From: Streptomyces polyasparticus
Lineage (GTDB): Bacteria; Actinomycetota; Actinomycetes; Streptomycetales; Streptomycetaceae
Assembly (NCBI RefSeq): GCF_014493765.1
Contig: NZ_JACTVJ010000018.1
Location: forward strand, 186,001-250,000
Reading direction: 5' to 3'
DNA: 64,000 nucleotides
Made by a program: the position numbers and the translations under genes. Each line of letters begins with the position of its first letter. Positions within the stretch are counted from its first letter, which is position 1. Below, piece by piece: positions 43,890-52,872 of this stretch. The notes below the pieces were generated by a model. The model saw only the letters and a program-made list of their open reading frames with translations. It was not told the DNA's origin and made no database searches.

Positions 43890-44993
43890 CTACCCGTACA
43901 GGTTGTCCTTCGCCGTCTCGTGCACGTGGTCGTGGCTGTGCGTGTGCGCGTGCCCCGGCACATGCGGCTCCGTGACCGGCAGCGAGGAGTCCGCCGACAG
44001 GTCCCAGTCCGAGGCGGACCGACCCCGGGCCACCATCTCGGCACCGAGCGCCGCGACCATCGCGCCGTTGTCCGTGCACAGCTTCGGGCGCGGTACGCGC
44101 AGCTGGATGCCGGCCTTGTCGCAGCGCTCCTGGGCCAGGGCGCGCAGCCGCGAGTTGGCGGCCACACCGCCGCCGATCATCAGGTGCTCGACGCCCTCGT
44201 CCTTGCAGGCACGGACGGCCTTGCGGGTGAGCACGTCGACGACGGCCTCCTGGAAGGACGCCGACACATCCCGTACGGGAACGTCCTCGCCCGCATTGCG
44301 CTTCGCCTCGATCCAGCGCGCGACGGCGGTCTTCAGACCGGAGAAGGAGAAGTCGTACGCGGGGTCGCGGGGGCCCGTCAGACCGCGCGGGAAGGCGATC
44401 GCGTTCGGGTCGCCCTCCTTGGCGTACCGGTCGATGACCGGGCCGCCGGGGAAGCCCAGGTTGAGCACGCGGGCGATCTTGTCGAAGGCCTCGCCGGCCG
44501 CGTCGTCGATGGTCGCGCCCAGCGGCCGGACGTCCGAGGTGATGTCGGCGGAGAGCAGCAGCGAGGAGTGGCCGCCGGAGACGAGCAGCGCCATCGTCGG
44601 CTCGGGCAGCGGGCCGTGCTCCAGCTGGTCCACGCAGATGTGCGAGGCGAGGTGGTTGACCCCGTACAGCGGCTTGCCGAGCGCGTACGCGTACGCCTTC
44701 GCGGCCGAGACGCCGACGAGCAGCGCACCCGCGAGACCGGGCCCGGCGGTCACCGAGATGCCGTCGAGGTCGCGGGCGCTGACACCCGCGTCCTTCAGGG
44801 CGCGCTCGATCGTCGGCACCATCGCTTCGAGGTGCGCGCGCGAGGCGACCTCGGGGACCACACCGCCGAAGCGGGCGTGCTCGTCGACGCTGGAGGCGAC
44901 GGCGTCGGCGAGCAGGGTGGTGCCGCGCACGATGCCGACGCCGGTCTCGTCGCAGCTGGTCTCGATGCCCAGTACGAGCGGTTCGTCAGCCAT
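43890..44993 (-). CDS. tsaD: tRNA N6-threonylcarbamoyladenosine transferase TsaD
   Basis: ASKHA-fold enzyme of 367 residues that transfers threonylcarbamoyl to A37 of ANN-decoding tRNAs. It starts [16 protein letters not shown] and has the metal-binding HLASH (near 116-120), plus [26 protein letters not shown] and [11 protein letters not shown]. The length is slightly longer than usual because of a His-rich tail ([16 protein letters not shown]). Start codon overlaps the rimI stop by 8 bp. Works with TsaB and TsaE, both encoded nearby, and TsaC/Sua5 encoded elsewhere. Confidence 0.95.
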   Translation of the reverse strand: MADEPLVLGIETSCDETGVGIVRGTTLLADAVASSVDEHARFGGVVPEVASRAHLEAMVPTIERALKDAGVSARDLDGISVTAGPGLAGALLVGVSAAKAYAYALGKPLYGVNHLASHICVDQLEHGPLPEPTMALLVSGGHSSLLLSADITSDVRPLGATIDDAAGEAFDKIARVLNLGFPGGPVIDRYAKEGDPNAIAFPRGLTGPRDPAYDFSFSGLKTAVARWIEAKRNAGEDVPVRDVSASFQEAVVDVLTRKAVRACKDEGVEHLMIGGGVAANSRLRALAQERCDKAGIQLRVPRPKLCTDNGAMVAALGAEMVARGRSASDWDLSADSSLPVTEPHVPGHAHTHSHDHVHETAKDNLYG

Positions 44994-45504
44994 GGGTCTC
45001 GGTTCCTTGTACTTCTTCCCCGAAGGGGGATGCGGTGGCGGTCGAGGGGTCGGTCAGGCGCATCACCAGGGCGTCGACATTGCCGGGCTGGTAGTAGCCG
45101 CGTCTGAAACCGATGGGTTCGAAGCCGAAGCGTTCGTAGAGCTTCTGGGCGCGGGCGTTGTCCACGCGCACTTCGAGCAGCACCTCGGTGCACTCGAAGG
45201 CGGTGGCGTGCCGCAGCAGATCGGTGAGCAGCGCCGAGCCGAGCCCCGTGCCCTGGTGGTCGCGGGCCACGGCGATGGTCTGCACGTCGCCGAGCCCGCC
45301 GACGGCCGCGAGGCCCGCGTAGCCGACGATCCGCTCGCCTTCCTTCGCGGTGACATAGCGGCGCGATGCTCCGGCGCCGCGCGCGTGCGCGAGCTCGGAC
45401 CAGAACATCCCCCGCGACCAGGCGTCGTCGGGGAAGAGGTCCTTCTCGAGTTCGAGGACCGGCTCGATGTCCCACCAGCGCATCTCGCGCAGTACGGGGG
45501 TCAC
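44986..45504 (-). CDS. rimI: Ribosomal protein S18-alanine N-acetyltransferase RimI
   Basis: GNAT acetyltransferase of 172 residues. The acetyl-CoA site reads [18 protein letters not shown] (near 80-97), preceded by [12 protein letters not shown] and followed by [29 protein letters not shown], the typical RimI block. GTG 45504 overlaps the tsaB stop codon in GTGA, and its end overlaps tsaD, so translation of the three is coupled. The C-terminal 25 residues are extra and Glu/Thr-rich. Confidence 0.93.
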   Translation of the reverse strand: MTPVLREMRWWDIEPVLELEKDLFPDDAWSRGMFWSELAHARGAGASRRYVTAKEGERIVGYAGLAAVGGLGDVQTIAVARDHQGTGLGSALLTDLLRHATAFECTEVLLEVRVDNARAQKLYERFGFEPIGFRRGYYQPGNVDALVMRLTDPSTATASPFGEEVQGTETHG

Positions 45505-46154
45505 TTGGGGGTGACCACCTTGTAGTTCTTGGGCACCTGGGCGTCCGGGCGCCGCAGGTAGAGCGGCCGCGGCTCGGTGAGTTCCTCGCCCGCGGCGAGC
45601 TTCTCGGCGGCGAGCGCGGCGAGCGCACCGGCGCTGACGTGCTCGGGGGCGCGCGCGTCCGGGAACGTGTCGGGGTAGAGCAGCGCACCCGCGCCGACCG
45701 CGGGAAGGCCCGCGACCTGCTCGGCGATCTCGGCGGGGCGATCGACGGCCGGCTCGGTCACCCGCGTACGGGAGCCGTCGTAGCGCGCCCAGTAGACCTC
45801 TTTGCGGCGCGCGTCCGTCGCGACGACGAAGTCGCCTTCGAGACCCGAGGCGTACGCGAGTCCGTCCAGCGTGCACAGACCGTGCACGGGAGTGCCGAGC
45901 GCCGAGCCGAAGGTCATGGCGGTCATCAGACCGACGCGCAGTCCGGTGTACGGACCGGGGCCCGTACCGACCACGATCTGGGTGACGGCGTCCAGTTTCA
46001 CGCCCGCCTCGGCGAGCACCCGGTCGACGGCCGGAAGCAGCAGCTCACCGTGTCTGCGCGCGTCGACACTGCTCGACTCGGCGAGGACGGTCCGGCCGTC
46101 GTGCAGGGCGGCCGTGACGGCGGGGGTGGCGGTATCCAGAGCGAGCAAGAGCAC
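45501..46154 (-). CDS. tsaB: tRNA threonylcarbamoyladenosine modification protein TsaB
   Basis: Protein of 217 residues with an ASKHA fold. Starts MLLLALDTATPAVTAAL, contains GTGPGPYTGLRVGLMTAMTF (near 67-86) and LDGLAYASG. It lacks the metal ligands and acts as the TsaD partner. First gene of the tsaB-rimI-tsaD unit on this strand. Confidence 0.93.
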   Translation of the reverse strand: MLLLALDTATPAVTAALHDGRTVLAESSSVDARRHGELLLPAVDRVLAEAGVKLDAVTQIVVGTGPGPYTGLRVGLMTAMTFGSALGTPVHGLCTLDGLAYASGLEGDFVVATDARRKEVYWARYDGSRTRVTEPAVDRPAEIAEQVAGLPAVGAGALLYPDTFPDARAPEHVSAGALAALAAEKLAAGEELTEPRPLYLRRPDAQVPKNYKVVTPK

Positions 46155-46281
46155 GCGAACAGCCTACGGCGTACGAGGGCGGGGCACGGCGCCCGAGCCG
46201 AGGAGGGCCCGGCTGGTAGCGTCGCTCTCTGTACGTATATGACGTACCCAGTCGTATGTACGAAGGGTGTGGAGGTAGCTC

Positions 46282-46833
46282 GTGGCACGCAGCAGCTCGG
46301 GATTCGTGGCCGGGCTGACCGCGGCGGCGCTCGCGGCGGTCGGCTTCCTCGCCTATCAGGCCTCGGCCTCCGCCCCGGACACGCTCGGCAAGCCCAAGAC
46401 GCCGACCACGTCGGCGAGCACTTCGCAGCAGCCCGGCGGCAAGACCAAGCCCGATGCGCTGCCCGCCCAGTCCGGGCAGGGCGAGCGGGTCGTGTACTCG
46501 CTGGGTTCCGACCGCGTCTGGCTGGTCGGCGAGGGCAACAAGGTCACGCGCACCTTCAAGGTCACCCCGAGCACGGTCGATCCGCTGCCGGGCGAGTACG
46601 CGGTGACGACGCGCTCCGGTTCGATCACCGGCTCAGACGGGGTGGCGATCGAGCACGTCGTGCGCTTCGCGTCGAACGACGGCGTGACCATCGGATTCAG
46701 CGCGGCCCAGGACGGCTCCACCCCGAAGCCGGACCCCTCGCGGAAGACCGGCGGCATCCGGGAGTCGCGCGAGGACGGCCGGGCGATGTGGGAGTTCGCG
46801 ACGGTGGGGACCAGCGTGGTCGTGGTCGATTAG
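46282..46833 (+). CDS. Secreted or tail-anchored protein of unknown function
   Basis: Protein of 183 residues. The N-terminal 30 residues form a signal or anchor (GFVAGLTAAALAAVGFLAYQASASA). A Thr/Ser/Pro/Lys-rich linker follows, then a beta-rich domain of about 120 residues (RVVYSLGSDRVWLVGEGNKVTRTF and similar strands) typical of small Streptomyces cell-surface proteins. No catalytic motif seen. The GTG follows GGAGG at good spacing, and TAGCGT near 46217 is a possible -10. The stop codon lies inside the first unit of a 27-bp tandem repeat. Confidence 0.78.
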   Translation: MARSSSGFVAGLTAAALAAVGFLAYQASASAPDTLGKPKTPTTSASTSQQPGGKTKPDALPAQSGQGERVVYSLGSDRVWLVGEGNKVTRTFKVTPSTVDPLPGEYAVTTRSGSITGSDGVAIEHVVRFASNDGVTIGFSAAQDGSTPKPDPSRKTGGIRESREDGRAMWEFATVGTSVVVVD

Positions 46834-46921
46834 GACCCCGCAGGAGTCGCGGTCGATCAGGGCCCCGCAGGGGTCGTGGTCGATCAGGGCCCCGCAGGGG
46901 TCGTGGTCGATCAGGCCCCCG
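46825..46921. repeat. 27-bp tandem repeat across a stop codon
   Basis: Units at 46825-46851, 46852-46878 and 46879-46905, with a 16-bp partial at 46906-46921. The first begins GTCGATTAG, where TAG is the stop of the 46282 gene; the others read GTCGATCAG. Units 2 and 3 are identical, and the period is nine codons, so the frame stays open through the array to 47148 if the stop is ignored. Confidence 0.9.
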
Positions 46922-46935
46922 AGCCGGTACGGAAG

Positions 46936-47109
46936 TCAGGCGGCGTCGCGGTGCGGCGCCGCTTCTCGTTGCCCGTCCTCGAAGCCCTCGCCCGGGACGC
47001 GCGCGGGGAACACCGGTGGGGTGGAGACAGCGGTGGCCGCGGCGCAGGACGCGAGCAGATCGCTCATCGACGGCTGCACCTTGGGTGTCTCACGTTCCGG
47101 GGCCGACAT
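46936..47109 (-). CDS. Small conserved-looking protein, 57 residues
   Basis: Short reading frame starting at ATG 47109 with a GGGAGG ribosome site at good distance. The N-terminal half (MSAPERETPKVQPSMSDLLA) has a short helix with Ser/Asp/Leu, then AAATAVSTPP; the C-terminal half is charged (GEGFEDGQREAAPHRD). Single Cys at about 22. No family known to me. An 8-bp perfect inverted repeat lies 23-42 bp upstream. The longer frame opening to 47439 overlaps the tsaE gene and is not credible. Confidence 0.6.
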   Translation of the reverse strand: MSAPERETPKVQPSMSDLLASCAAATAVSTPPVFPARVPGEGFEDGQREAAPHRDAA

Positions 47110-47131
47110 GGTGCCTCCCGAGTGCAGGGCG

Positions 47132-47151
47132 TGGTTAGGCAGCCCTAACCA
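47132..47151. promoter_or_regulatory. Inverted repeat before the 57-residue gene
   Basis: TGGTTAGG-CAGC-CCTAACCA, perfect 8-bp arms, positioned as a promoter operator. The halves resemble those of DtxR/IdeR-type iron boxes (TTAGG...CCTAA), but the spacing differs from the 19-bp consensus. Confidence 0.4.
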
Positions 47152-47243
47152 AGTCTTGGACTCCATGTGAACACGGGGCGCGCCCGGTACGCAATATCTT
47201 GCCGACGGCTTGTCGGAAACGATCGCCCGGCCTGTGGTGCACC

Positions 47244-47789
47244 TCAGGCCGCGAGCGACTCCAGGTCCACTCCGGCCCAGCGCGCACCGAGACCGGTCAG
47301 CGTGACGGTCCGTACATCCGAGGTGGCTTCCCCAAGCTCTCGGCTTCGCTCGAGCAGGGGAGACCCCAATCCCTCCTCGCGGTGGATCACCACGTGCAGC
47401 CGGTCGTCCGTGAGCTCCTCGACCTTGCCCTCGCCCCACTCCACGACGATCACGGACTCGGGCAGCGAGACATCGAGGTCGAGGTCCTCCATCTCGTCGA
47501 GGCCGCCGCCGAGGCGGTACGCGTCCACGTGGACCAGCGGCGGTCCGTCACCCAGCGAGGGGTGGACGCGGGCGATGACGAAGGTCGGCGAGGTGACGGC
47601 GCCGCGGACACCGAGGCCCGCGCCGAGGCCGCGGGTGAGCGTGGTCTTGCCGGCGCCGAGCTCGCCGTTGAGCATCACGAGGTCACCGGCGCGCAGGATC
47701 TTGGCGAGGCGCAGGCCCAACTCCCCCATCTGCTCGGGGGAGTTGACGGTGATACGCACGCTAGGTGCCGGGATGTGCGGTGCTTCCAT
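47244..47789 (-). CDS. tsaE: tRNA t6A ATPase TsaE
   Basis: Small P-loop protein of about 181 residues. Walker A is LNGELGAGKTTLTRGL (near 40-55), followed by VTSPTFVIARVHP and VVEWGEGKVEEL, the TsaE signature. Walker-like acidic residues in HVDAYRLGG. It supplies the ATP-driven cycling of TsaD-TsaB. ATG 47789 overlaps the preceding hydrolase gene by 29 bp and has no good ribosome site; a GTG at 47759 directly after the hydrolase stop is an alternative start. Third gene of alr-hydrolase-tsaE. Confidence 0.92.
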   Translation of the reverse strand: MEAPHIPAPSVRITVNSPEQMGELGLRLAKILRAGDLVMLNGELGAGKTTLTRGLGAGLGVRGAVTSPTFVIARVHPSLGDGPPLVHVDAYRLGGGLDEMEDLDLDVSLPESVIVVEWGEGKVEELTDDRLHVVIHREEGLGSPLLERSRELGEATSDVRTVTLTGLGARWAGVDLESLAA

Positions 47790-48981
47790 GGGCAACCACG
47801 TTAGCGGCCGGCGCGGCCACCCCCGCACGCGCCAGAAGATCGGCGAGACGGTCCATGACCAGCTCAGGGTGCTCCAGCATCACCAGGTGCCCCGCGTCCG
47901 GCACGATCACCAGCTCGGCCTCGGGCAGCTCGTCGGCGATCGCCTCGCTGTGCTCGCTGGGCGTGACCAGGTCCTTGTCGCCGGCGAGCACCAGGACGGG
48001 GACCTCCGCGAAGTGCCGTAGAGCCGCCTGCTTGTCGTGGTCGCCGAAGGCCGGATAGAACTCCGCGACCACATCGATGGGGGTCGACTCGATGAGCCGT
48101 TCGGCGAAGCGCGCGACGGCCGGATCCACCTCGCGGGACGCGAACGAGTAGCGCTTGATGATGCCCGCGAACAGGTCCGCGGTCGCGCCGCGCGCCCGCT
48201 CGACCAGCTCGACGCGCGAACCGAGCGCCTTGAGCACACCGGGCAGAACCCTGCGTACGGCGTTCATGCCCGCGACGGGCAGACCGTAGTTGACCTCGCC
48301 GAGCCGGCCCGACGACGTGCCCACGAAGGCGACGCCCACGACGCGGTCGCGGACCAGCTCGGGGAACTGGTCGGCCATCGCCATCACGGTCATGCCGCCC
48401 ATGGAGTGACCGACCAGGACGAGCGGACCCTCGGGCGCGGCCTCGTCGATCACGGCCTTCAGATCGCGGCCCAGCTGGTCGATGGTGACCGGCTCCCGCT
48501 GCTCCGTCTGCGCCTTGCCGCGCTCCGATCGGCCGTGGCTGCGCTGGTCCCAGTAGACGGTGCGCACGACACCGCGCAGGGCCGCGCGCTGGAAGTGCCA
48601 GGAGTCCTGGCTGAGGCAGTAGCCGTGCGAGAAGACCACGGTGACGGGCGCGGGGGCCTTGCGGCCGAAGAGGCGGCGCTTGCGGCGGGCCTGCGAGCTG
48701 TCGGGTTCGACCTCGTCGACCTCGTAGTAGAGGACCGTGCCGTCGTCGGCCTGTGCCTTGCCGGGCTGGCCGCGCAGCGAACCGTAGGGACCCGCGGAGT
48801 CGAGGGCGAGGCGGGCCTTCTTGCGCATGCCGCGCCCGACGGTGAGCCGCTCGACGGCGACACCGGCCGCCGCGCCCGCGGCGATCACGCCTATCGCGGC
48901 GCCGGCGATGCCCGCCTTGCGCCAGCCGCCGCCGGCCGCCTCCTCGGCGGCCCGGGCGATCTGGGTGCCTGTGTCACTCAC
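47761..48981 (-). CDS. Alpha/beta hydrolase with N-terminal membrane segment
   Basis: Protein of 406 residues. A hydrophobic stretch near 25-45 (GIAGAAIGVIAAGAAAGVAV) may anchor it. The hydrolase fold shows VVFSHGYCLSQDSWHFQ (oxyanion region, near 112), the nucleophile elbow LVGHSMGGMT (near 192-201), the acid in LVLAGDKDLVTP and the catalytic His in DAGHLVMLE. The catalytic triad is complete. Substrate unknown; lipase/esterase-like. It lies between alr and tsaE in one direction, an order I recall as common in Streptomyces. Confidence 0.88.
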   Translation of the reverse strand: MSDTGTQIARAAEEAAGGGWRKAGIAGAAIGVIAAGAAAGVAVERLTVGRGMRKKARLALDSAGPYGSLRGQPGKAQADDGTVLYYEVDEVEPDSSQARRKRRLFGRKAPAPVTVVFSHGYCLSQDSWHFQRAALRGVVRTVYWDQRSHGRSERGKAQTEQREPVTIDQLGRDLKAVIDEAAPEGPLVLVGHSMGGMTVMAMADQFPELVRDRVVGVAFVGTSSGRLGEVNYGLPVAGMNAVRRVLPGVLKALGSRVELVERARGATADLFAGIIKRYSFASREVDPAVARFAERLIESTPIDVVAEFYPAFGDHDKQAALRHFAEVPVLVLAGDKDLVTPSEHSEAIADELPEAELVIVPDAGHLVMLEHPELVMDRLADLLARAGVAAPAANVVAHGSTAHPGT

Positions 48982-49031
48982 GTGCCGCTCCTGCCTCCTG
49001 CGTTACGAGCCCTGCGAGTACACCGGACCGG

Positions 49032-50177
49032 TCACTCGTTCACATAGACGCGGGGTACGCGTGTTCCGATGCGAGTGACGATCTCGTATCCGATGGTGCC
49101 CGCCGCCAGCGCCCAGTCCTCGGCGGTCGGCTCGCCCCGGTCGCCCGGGCCGAAGAGGACCGCCTCGTCGCCCACCGCGGGCTCGTCTCCGTGCAGATCG
49201 ACCACGAACTGGTCCATGGCGATCCGCCCGGCGGCCGTCCGCTGCTTGCCGGCGACCAGGACGGGACCGGTCCCGGAGGCGTGCCGGGGCAGTCCGTCGC
49301 CGTAGCCGACGGGGACGAGACCGAGCGTGGTGGGCTCGGGTGTGACGTAGTGATGCCCGTAACTGACGCCGAGACCCTCCGGTACGTGCTTCACCAGGGC
49401 GAGCTGCGAGCGGAGCGTCATCACGGGGCGCAGCCCGAACTCCTCGGACGTGCCGACCTCGGGGCTCGGCGAGAGCCCGTACATCGCGATGCCCGGACGT
49501 ACGAGGTCGTAGTGGGACTCGGGCAGCGTGAGCGTGCCCGGGGAGTTGGCGATGTGGCGGACCTCGGGCCTGAGGCCGGCGCCCTCGGCGTGCCGCACCG
49601 CGTCCGCGAACTCGGCGGACTGCAGGGCGATCGAGGGGTGTCCGGGCTCGTCGGCGCACGCGTAGTGCGACCAGATGCCGGTCACCTTGACCGTGCCCTC
49701 GGCCTCGGCCTTCAGGCAGGCCTCGACCAGCTCGGGCCAGTCGGCGGGCATACAGCCACTGCGGCCGAGCCCGGTGTCGATCTTCAGCTGTACGCGTGCC
49801 GTGCGTCCGGCCGCACGCGCCGCCGCGGTCAGCTCGCGCAGCGCCCACATGCCGCTCACGCCGAGGTCGATGTCCGCCTCGATGGCCTCGCGCCAGGGGT
49901 CTCCGGGCGTCCACAGCCAGCACATGACGCGGGCGTCGTCACTGCCGATCCCGGCCGCGCGCAGGGCGAGCGCCTCCTGCGGGGTCGCGGTCCCGATCCA
50001 GGTCGCACCGGCCTGCACCGCGGCCTTGGCGCACGGCACCATCCCGTGCCCGTACGCGTCCGCCTTCACCACGGCCATGAACGCGGCGCGGGGCGCGCGG
50101 GCACGCAGAACCCGCACGTTGGCCCGCAGAGCGGCCAGATCGATCTCGGCGCGGACGCGCACAGGTGTCTCAGTCAT
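49032..50177 (-). CDS. alr: Alanine racemase
   Basis: PLP-dependent racemase of 381 residues giving D-alanine for peptidoglycan. PLP lysine in FMAVVKADAYGHGMVPCAKAA (Lys near 38), the substrate Tyr region YGHHYVTPEPT (near 272) and the PLP phosphate loop MYGLSPSPEVG. The dimer-typical C-terminal beta domain ends in RVYVNE. First gene of a unit with the hydrolase and tsaE. Confidence 0.94.
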   Translation of the reverse strand: MTETPVRVRAEIDLAALRANVRVLRARAPRAAFMAVVKADAYGHGMVPCAKAAVQAGATWIGTATPQEALALRAAGIGSDDARVMCWLWTPGDPWREAIEADIDLGVSGMWALRELTAAARAAGRTARVQLKIDTGLGRSGCMPADWPELVEACLKAEAEGTVKVTGIWSHYACADEPGHPSIALQSAEFADAVRHAEGAGLRPEVRHIANSPGTLTLPESHYDLVRPGIAMYGLSPSPEVGTSEEFGLRPVMTLRSQLALVKHVPEGLGVSYGHHYVTPEPTTLGLVPVGYGDGLPRHASGTGPVLVAGKQRTAAGRIAMDQFVVDLHGDEPAVGDEAVLFGPGDRGEPTAEDWALAAGTIGYEIVTRIGTRVPRVYVNE

Positions 50178-50273
50178 CGCGCCCCAGTGTCTCAGAACCG
50201 GTACCGCGCCTTCCCGCGCGCCGTCCGGGCCTCAGGGCTTGCGACCCGGACCTCATGGCCTGCGGCCCGGACC

Positions 50274-51170
50274 TCACGGCCTGCGGCCCCACACGTACAC
50301 GCGGTCCCCCTTGTAGAGCTTGTTCCACAGCCGCTTGGCGTCGCGGTAGCTCAGGTTCACGCAGCCCGGGGAGCCGGACGTGAGGTAGACGCTGCTGTAC
50401 ACGGCGTGGAAGGCCTGCCCGCCGCTGAAGAACTGGCTGTACGGCATGGGGGTGCGGAACAGCGTCGAGTAGTGGTTCTTGTGCTTCCAGAAGACCTTGT
50501 GCCAGCCGGTCCTGGTCGGCGTCGACTTCTTGCCGCTCCGTACGGCCACGGGTCCGAAGGTCACCTTCCCGCCCTTCTGCACCCACATCAGCTGCCGCGC
50601 GAGGTCCACACACGCGATGCGGTACGCGCGGGCCGGGCACTTCTTGAGCGCCTGCGGATCCCGTACGGCGGACAGCCAGCGCATCCGCGCCCAGGTCACC
50701 GGCCCGGCGAACCCGATGTCGGGCCTGATCCCCTGCGCCCGCTGGAACTTGCGGATGGCGACACAGTCCTTGGCCGACTGCCGCCCGTCGACACGCAGCT
50801 TCAGCCACTGCTCGACCTTCCGCTGATGCGGCCCGGTTCGCTTACTGCAGAAGGCCGCCGCGGCCCCGCGCACGACCTCGCTCGGTGGTACGTACTCGAT
50901 CAGCGCGTCGAGCTCGACCGGCGGCTCCATCGGCTCGACGGCGTCCTCGTCGGCACTGGGTTCGTAGACGAGCGGCGCCATGCCCTGATCAGGGGTGTCC
51001 AGCTGCCACAGGTGATACGGCGTGAGCGGCACACCGGGCACCAGCTCCTGCTGCGGTGCGGGAACGGGCGGGGGTCCGGGGTCCGCGACGGCGGGGGTGG
51101 CAAGGGCCGCGAGGACGAGCGCTGCGGCGAGGGTGAGGCGTGTACGGCGGGGTGTGGTGCGGTGACTCAT
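50274..51170 (-). CDS. Secreted L,D-transpeptidase, single PG-binding region
   Basis: Protein of 298 residues. Sec signal at 1-29 (LTLAAALVLAALATPAVADP). A Pro/Glu-rich linker leads to a region with YRIACVDLARQLMWVQKGG. The peptidoglycan-binding part (WLKLRVDGRQSAKDCVAIRKFQRAQG) is near 118-145. The YkuD domain includes FHAVYSSVYLTSGSPGCVNLSYRDAK with the catalytic Cys near 272. Two further Cys pairs could form disulfides. It is secreted rather than lipidated, unlike the L,D-transpeptidase at 37184. Copy B of the interspersed repeat lies directly upstream. Confidence 0.88.
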   Translation of the reverse strand: MSHRTTPRRTRLTLAAALVLAALATPAVADPGPPPVPAPQQELVPGVPLTPYHLWQLDTPDQGMAPLVYEPSADEDAVEPMEPPVELDALIEYVPPSEVVRGAAAAFCSKRTGPHQRKVEQWLKLRVDGRQSAKDCVAIRKFQRAQGIRPDIGFAGPVTWARMRWLSAVRDPQALKKCPARAYRIACVDLARQLMWVQKGGKVTFGPVAVRSGKKSTPTRTGWHKVFWKHKNHYSTLFRTPMPYSQFFSGGQAFHAVYSSVYLTSGSPGCVNLSYRDAKRLWNKLYKGDRVYVWGRRP

Positions 51171-51235
51171 CCCACCAGGAAACGGTCACATCGGGATGAA
51201 CTCCCGTAGGCGCGCGGTATATCCAGCGCGTGCGG

Positions 51236-51431
51236 CAATCCAGCCCCTGCGGCGTTTGAGCAGATCCGCACGAAGTGCGGATGCGGGGATGCAGGGGGCG
51301 AAGCCCCCGCGGCCCCACCCACCCTGGGGACTCCGTCAACGGGGGCCCGGGGCGCAGCCCCGGTTTCGGGAAGGGGCGGGGCGGGGAGAAAAGCCCGCCG
51401 CAGGCGCAACCGACCCGCACCCGGCAACGAC
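51236..51431 (+). repeat. Interspersed intergenic repeat, copy B
   Basis: Contains the same ordered blocks as 34047-34227: CCAGCCCC...GGCGTTTGAG, GGGGGCGAAGCCCCC, CCCACCCACCC, GGTTTCGGGAAGGGGCGGGG, GCCCGCCGCAGGCGC and CCGCACCCG. Copy B has an extra hairpin (ATCCGCA-CGAAG-TGCGGAT). It ends 3 bp from the stop of the NAD(P)HX repair gene. Confidence 0.72.
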
Positions 51432-51434
51432 GCC

Positions 51435-52865
51435 TCAGCCCCGCACATCCCGCCAAACAGCAGGCAGCGCACCCGCAACATCCGAAGCCGACGCGGGCGC
51501 ACCCGAAGCCGCCCGCCGCCCCGCAAGCCCATGCAGATACGCCCCCACGGACGCCGCGTCCACCCCACCGAGCCCCGCCGACAGCAACGCCCCGCACAGC
51601 CCCGACAGCACATCCCCGCTCCCGGCCGTGGCCAGCCACGCCGACCCCGTCGGATTGACCCGCACGGGCCCACCGCCCGCCGGCGCGACCAGCGTGGTCG
51701 ACCCCTTGAGCAGCACCGTGGCGGAGAACTCCGCGGCAAGGCGCCGTACGGCGGAAAGCCGGCCGGACTCCACCGACTCCCGCGACACCCCGAGCAGCGC
51801 CGCCGCCTCCCCCGCATGCGGAGTCAGCACGGTCGGCGCCGTACGCCCCCGCAGCACCGAGGGATCCGCGAGCCGCAGCCCGTCCGCGTCGACGAGCACC
51901 GGCACGTCCTGGGCCAGGACATCGGCCACGCGCGCCGCGTCGTCCCCGATCCCGGGCCCCACGACCCACGCCTGCACCCGCCCCGCCGCGGACGGCGGCC
52001 CGGCGTGCACCAGCACCTCGGGGAAGCGCGCGAGCACCTCGTCGGCGGCGGGACCGACATAGCGCACGGCCCCCGCGCCGCCCCGCAACGCCCCGGCGAC
52101 GGCCAGCACCGCCGCCCCCGGATACGTGGCGGATCCCGCCGCGATCCCGACGACACCCCGCCGGTACTTGTCGCTCGACGCCCCCGGCTCCGGCAGCAGC
52201 GCCGCCACATCCGCGTACTGCAGCGCCTCCAGGTCGGGCGCGGGCGGCAGCGACAGCCCGATGTCCACGAGCCGCACCGCGCCCGCGTACGTAAGCGCCG
52301 GGTCGATCAGGAGCCCCGGCTTGTACGTACCGAAGGTCACGGTCGCGTCGGCCCGCACCGCGTCCCCGAGCACTTCGCCGGTGTCGGCCTCGACGCCGCT
52401 CGGCAGGTCGACGGCGACGACGAGGGCGCCTGATTCCCGTACGAGAGAGACGAGTCGAGCCGCGTCCGGACGCAGGCCGCCCTTGCCGCCGATGCCCACG
52501 ATGCCGTCCATGACGAGATCCGCCCGGGCGACGACCGGCGCCGCCCCGTCCACCGGGACGGCTTGCGCCCCCGCCGACCGCAGCGCCCGGAGCCCGCCCT
52601 CGTGCGTACGCTCCGGCGCCAGCAGCACCGCCGTCACCCCGGCACCGCGCCGGGCCAGCCGCGCCCCGGCGTACAGCGCGTCGCCCCCGTTGTCGCCGCT
52701 GCCGACGAGCAGCACGACCCGCGCGCCGTACACGCGCGGGAGCAGATCGGCGCAGGCGGCCGCGAGCCCCGCGGCGGCCCGTTGCATCAGGGCGCCCTCG
52801 GGCAGTTCGGCCATCAGCGCGCGTTCGGCGGCGCGCACGGTCTCGACGCTGTGGGCAGTACGCAC
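51435..52865 (-). CDS. nnr: Bifunctional NAD(P)H-hydrate epimerase/ADP-dependent dehydratase
   Basis: Fusion of 476 residues that repairs damaged NADHX/NADPHX. N-terminal YjeF_N epimerase domain (about 1-205): LVGSGDNGGDALYAGARLA near 51-70 and VMDGIVGIGGKGG with the catalytic Asp. C-terminal dehydratase domain (about 215-470): AWVVGPGIGDDAAR, VLTPHAGEAAALLG, ATVLLKGSTTLVAP and the phosphate-binding GSGDVLSGLCGALLSAG. Length and layout match bacterial Nnr. Seven bp separate it from acpS, so they form an operon. Confidence 0.94.
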   Translation of the reverse strand: MRTAHSVETVRAAERALMAELPEGALMQRAAAGLAAACADLLPRVYGARVVLLVGSGDNGGDALYAGARLARRGAGVTAVLLAPERTHEGGLRALRSAGAQAVPVDGAAPVVARADLVMDGIVGIGGKGGLRPDAARLVSLVRESGALVVAVDLPSGVEADTGEVLGDAVRADATVTFGTYKPGLLIDPALTYAGAVRLVDIGLSLPPAPDLEALQYADVAALLPEPGASSDKYRRGVVGIAAGSATYPGAAVLAVAGALRGGAGAVRYVGPAADEVLARFPEVLVHAGPPSAAGRVQAWVVGPGIGDDAARVADVLAQDVPVLVDADGLRLADPSVLRGRTAPTVLTPHAGEAAALLGVSRESVESGRLSAVRRLAAEFSATVLLKGSTTLVAPAGGGPVRVNPTGSAWLATAGSGDVLSGLCGALLSAGLGGVDAASVGAYLHGLAGRRAASGAPASASDVAGALPAVWRDVRG

Positions 52866-52872
52866 GGGAAGA

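Noticed and set aside
46876-47148. Open frame continuing the 46282 gene past its TAG
   Set aside because: It needs stop readthrough or mutation, and overlaps the better-supported 57-residue minus-strand gene. Kept as a finding, not as a gene.
47132-47151. Calling the TTAGG/CCTAA dyad an iron box
   Set aside because: The centre has an extra 5 bp relative to the DtxR/IdeR consensus, and there are no iron genes nearby.
46936-47439. 167-codon minus-strand frame covering the 57-residue gene
   Set aside because: The upstream part overlaps tsaE on the same strand in another frame. The ribosome site at 47109 supports the short form.
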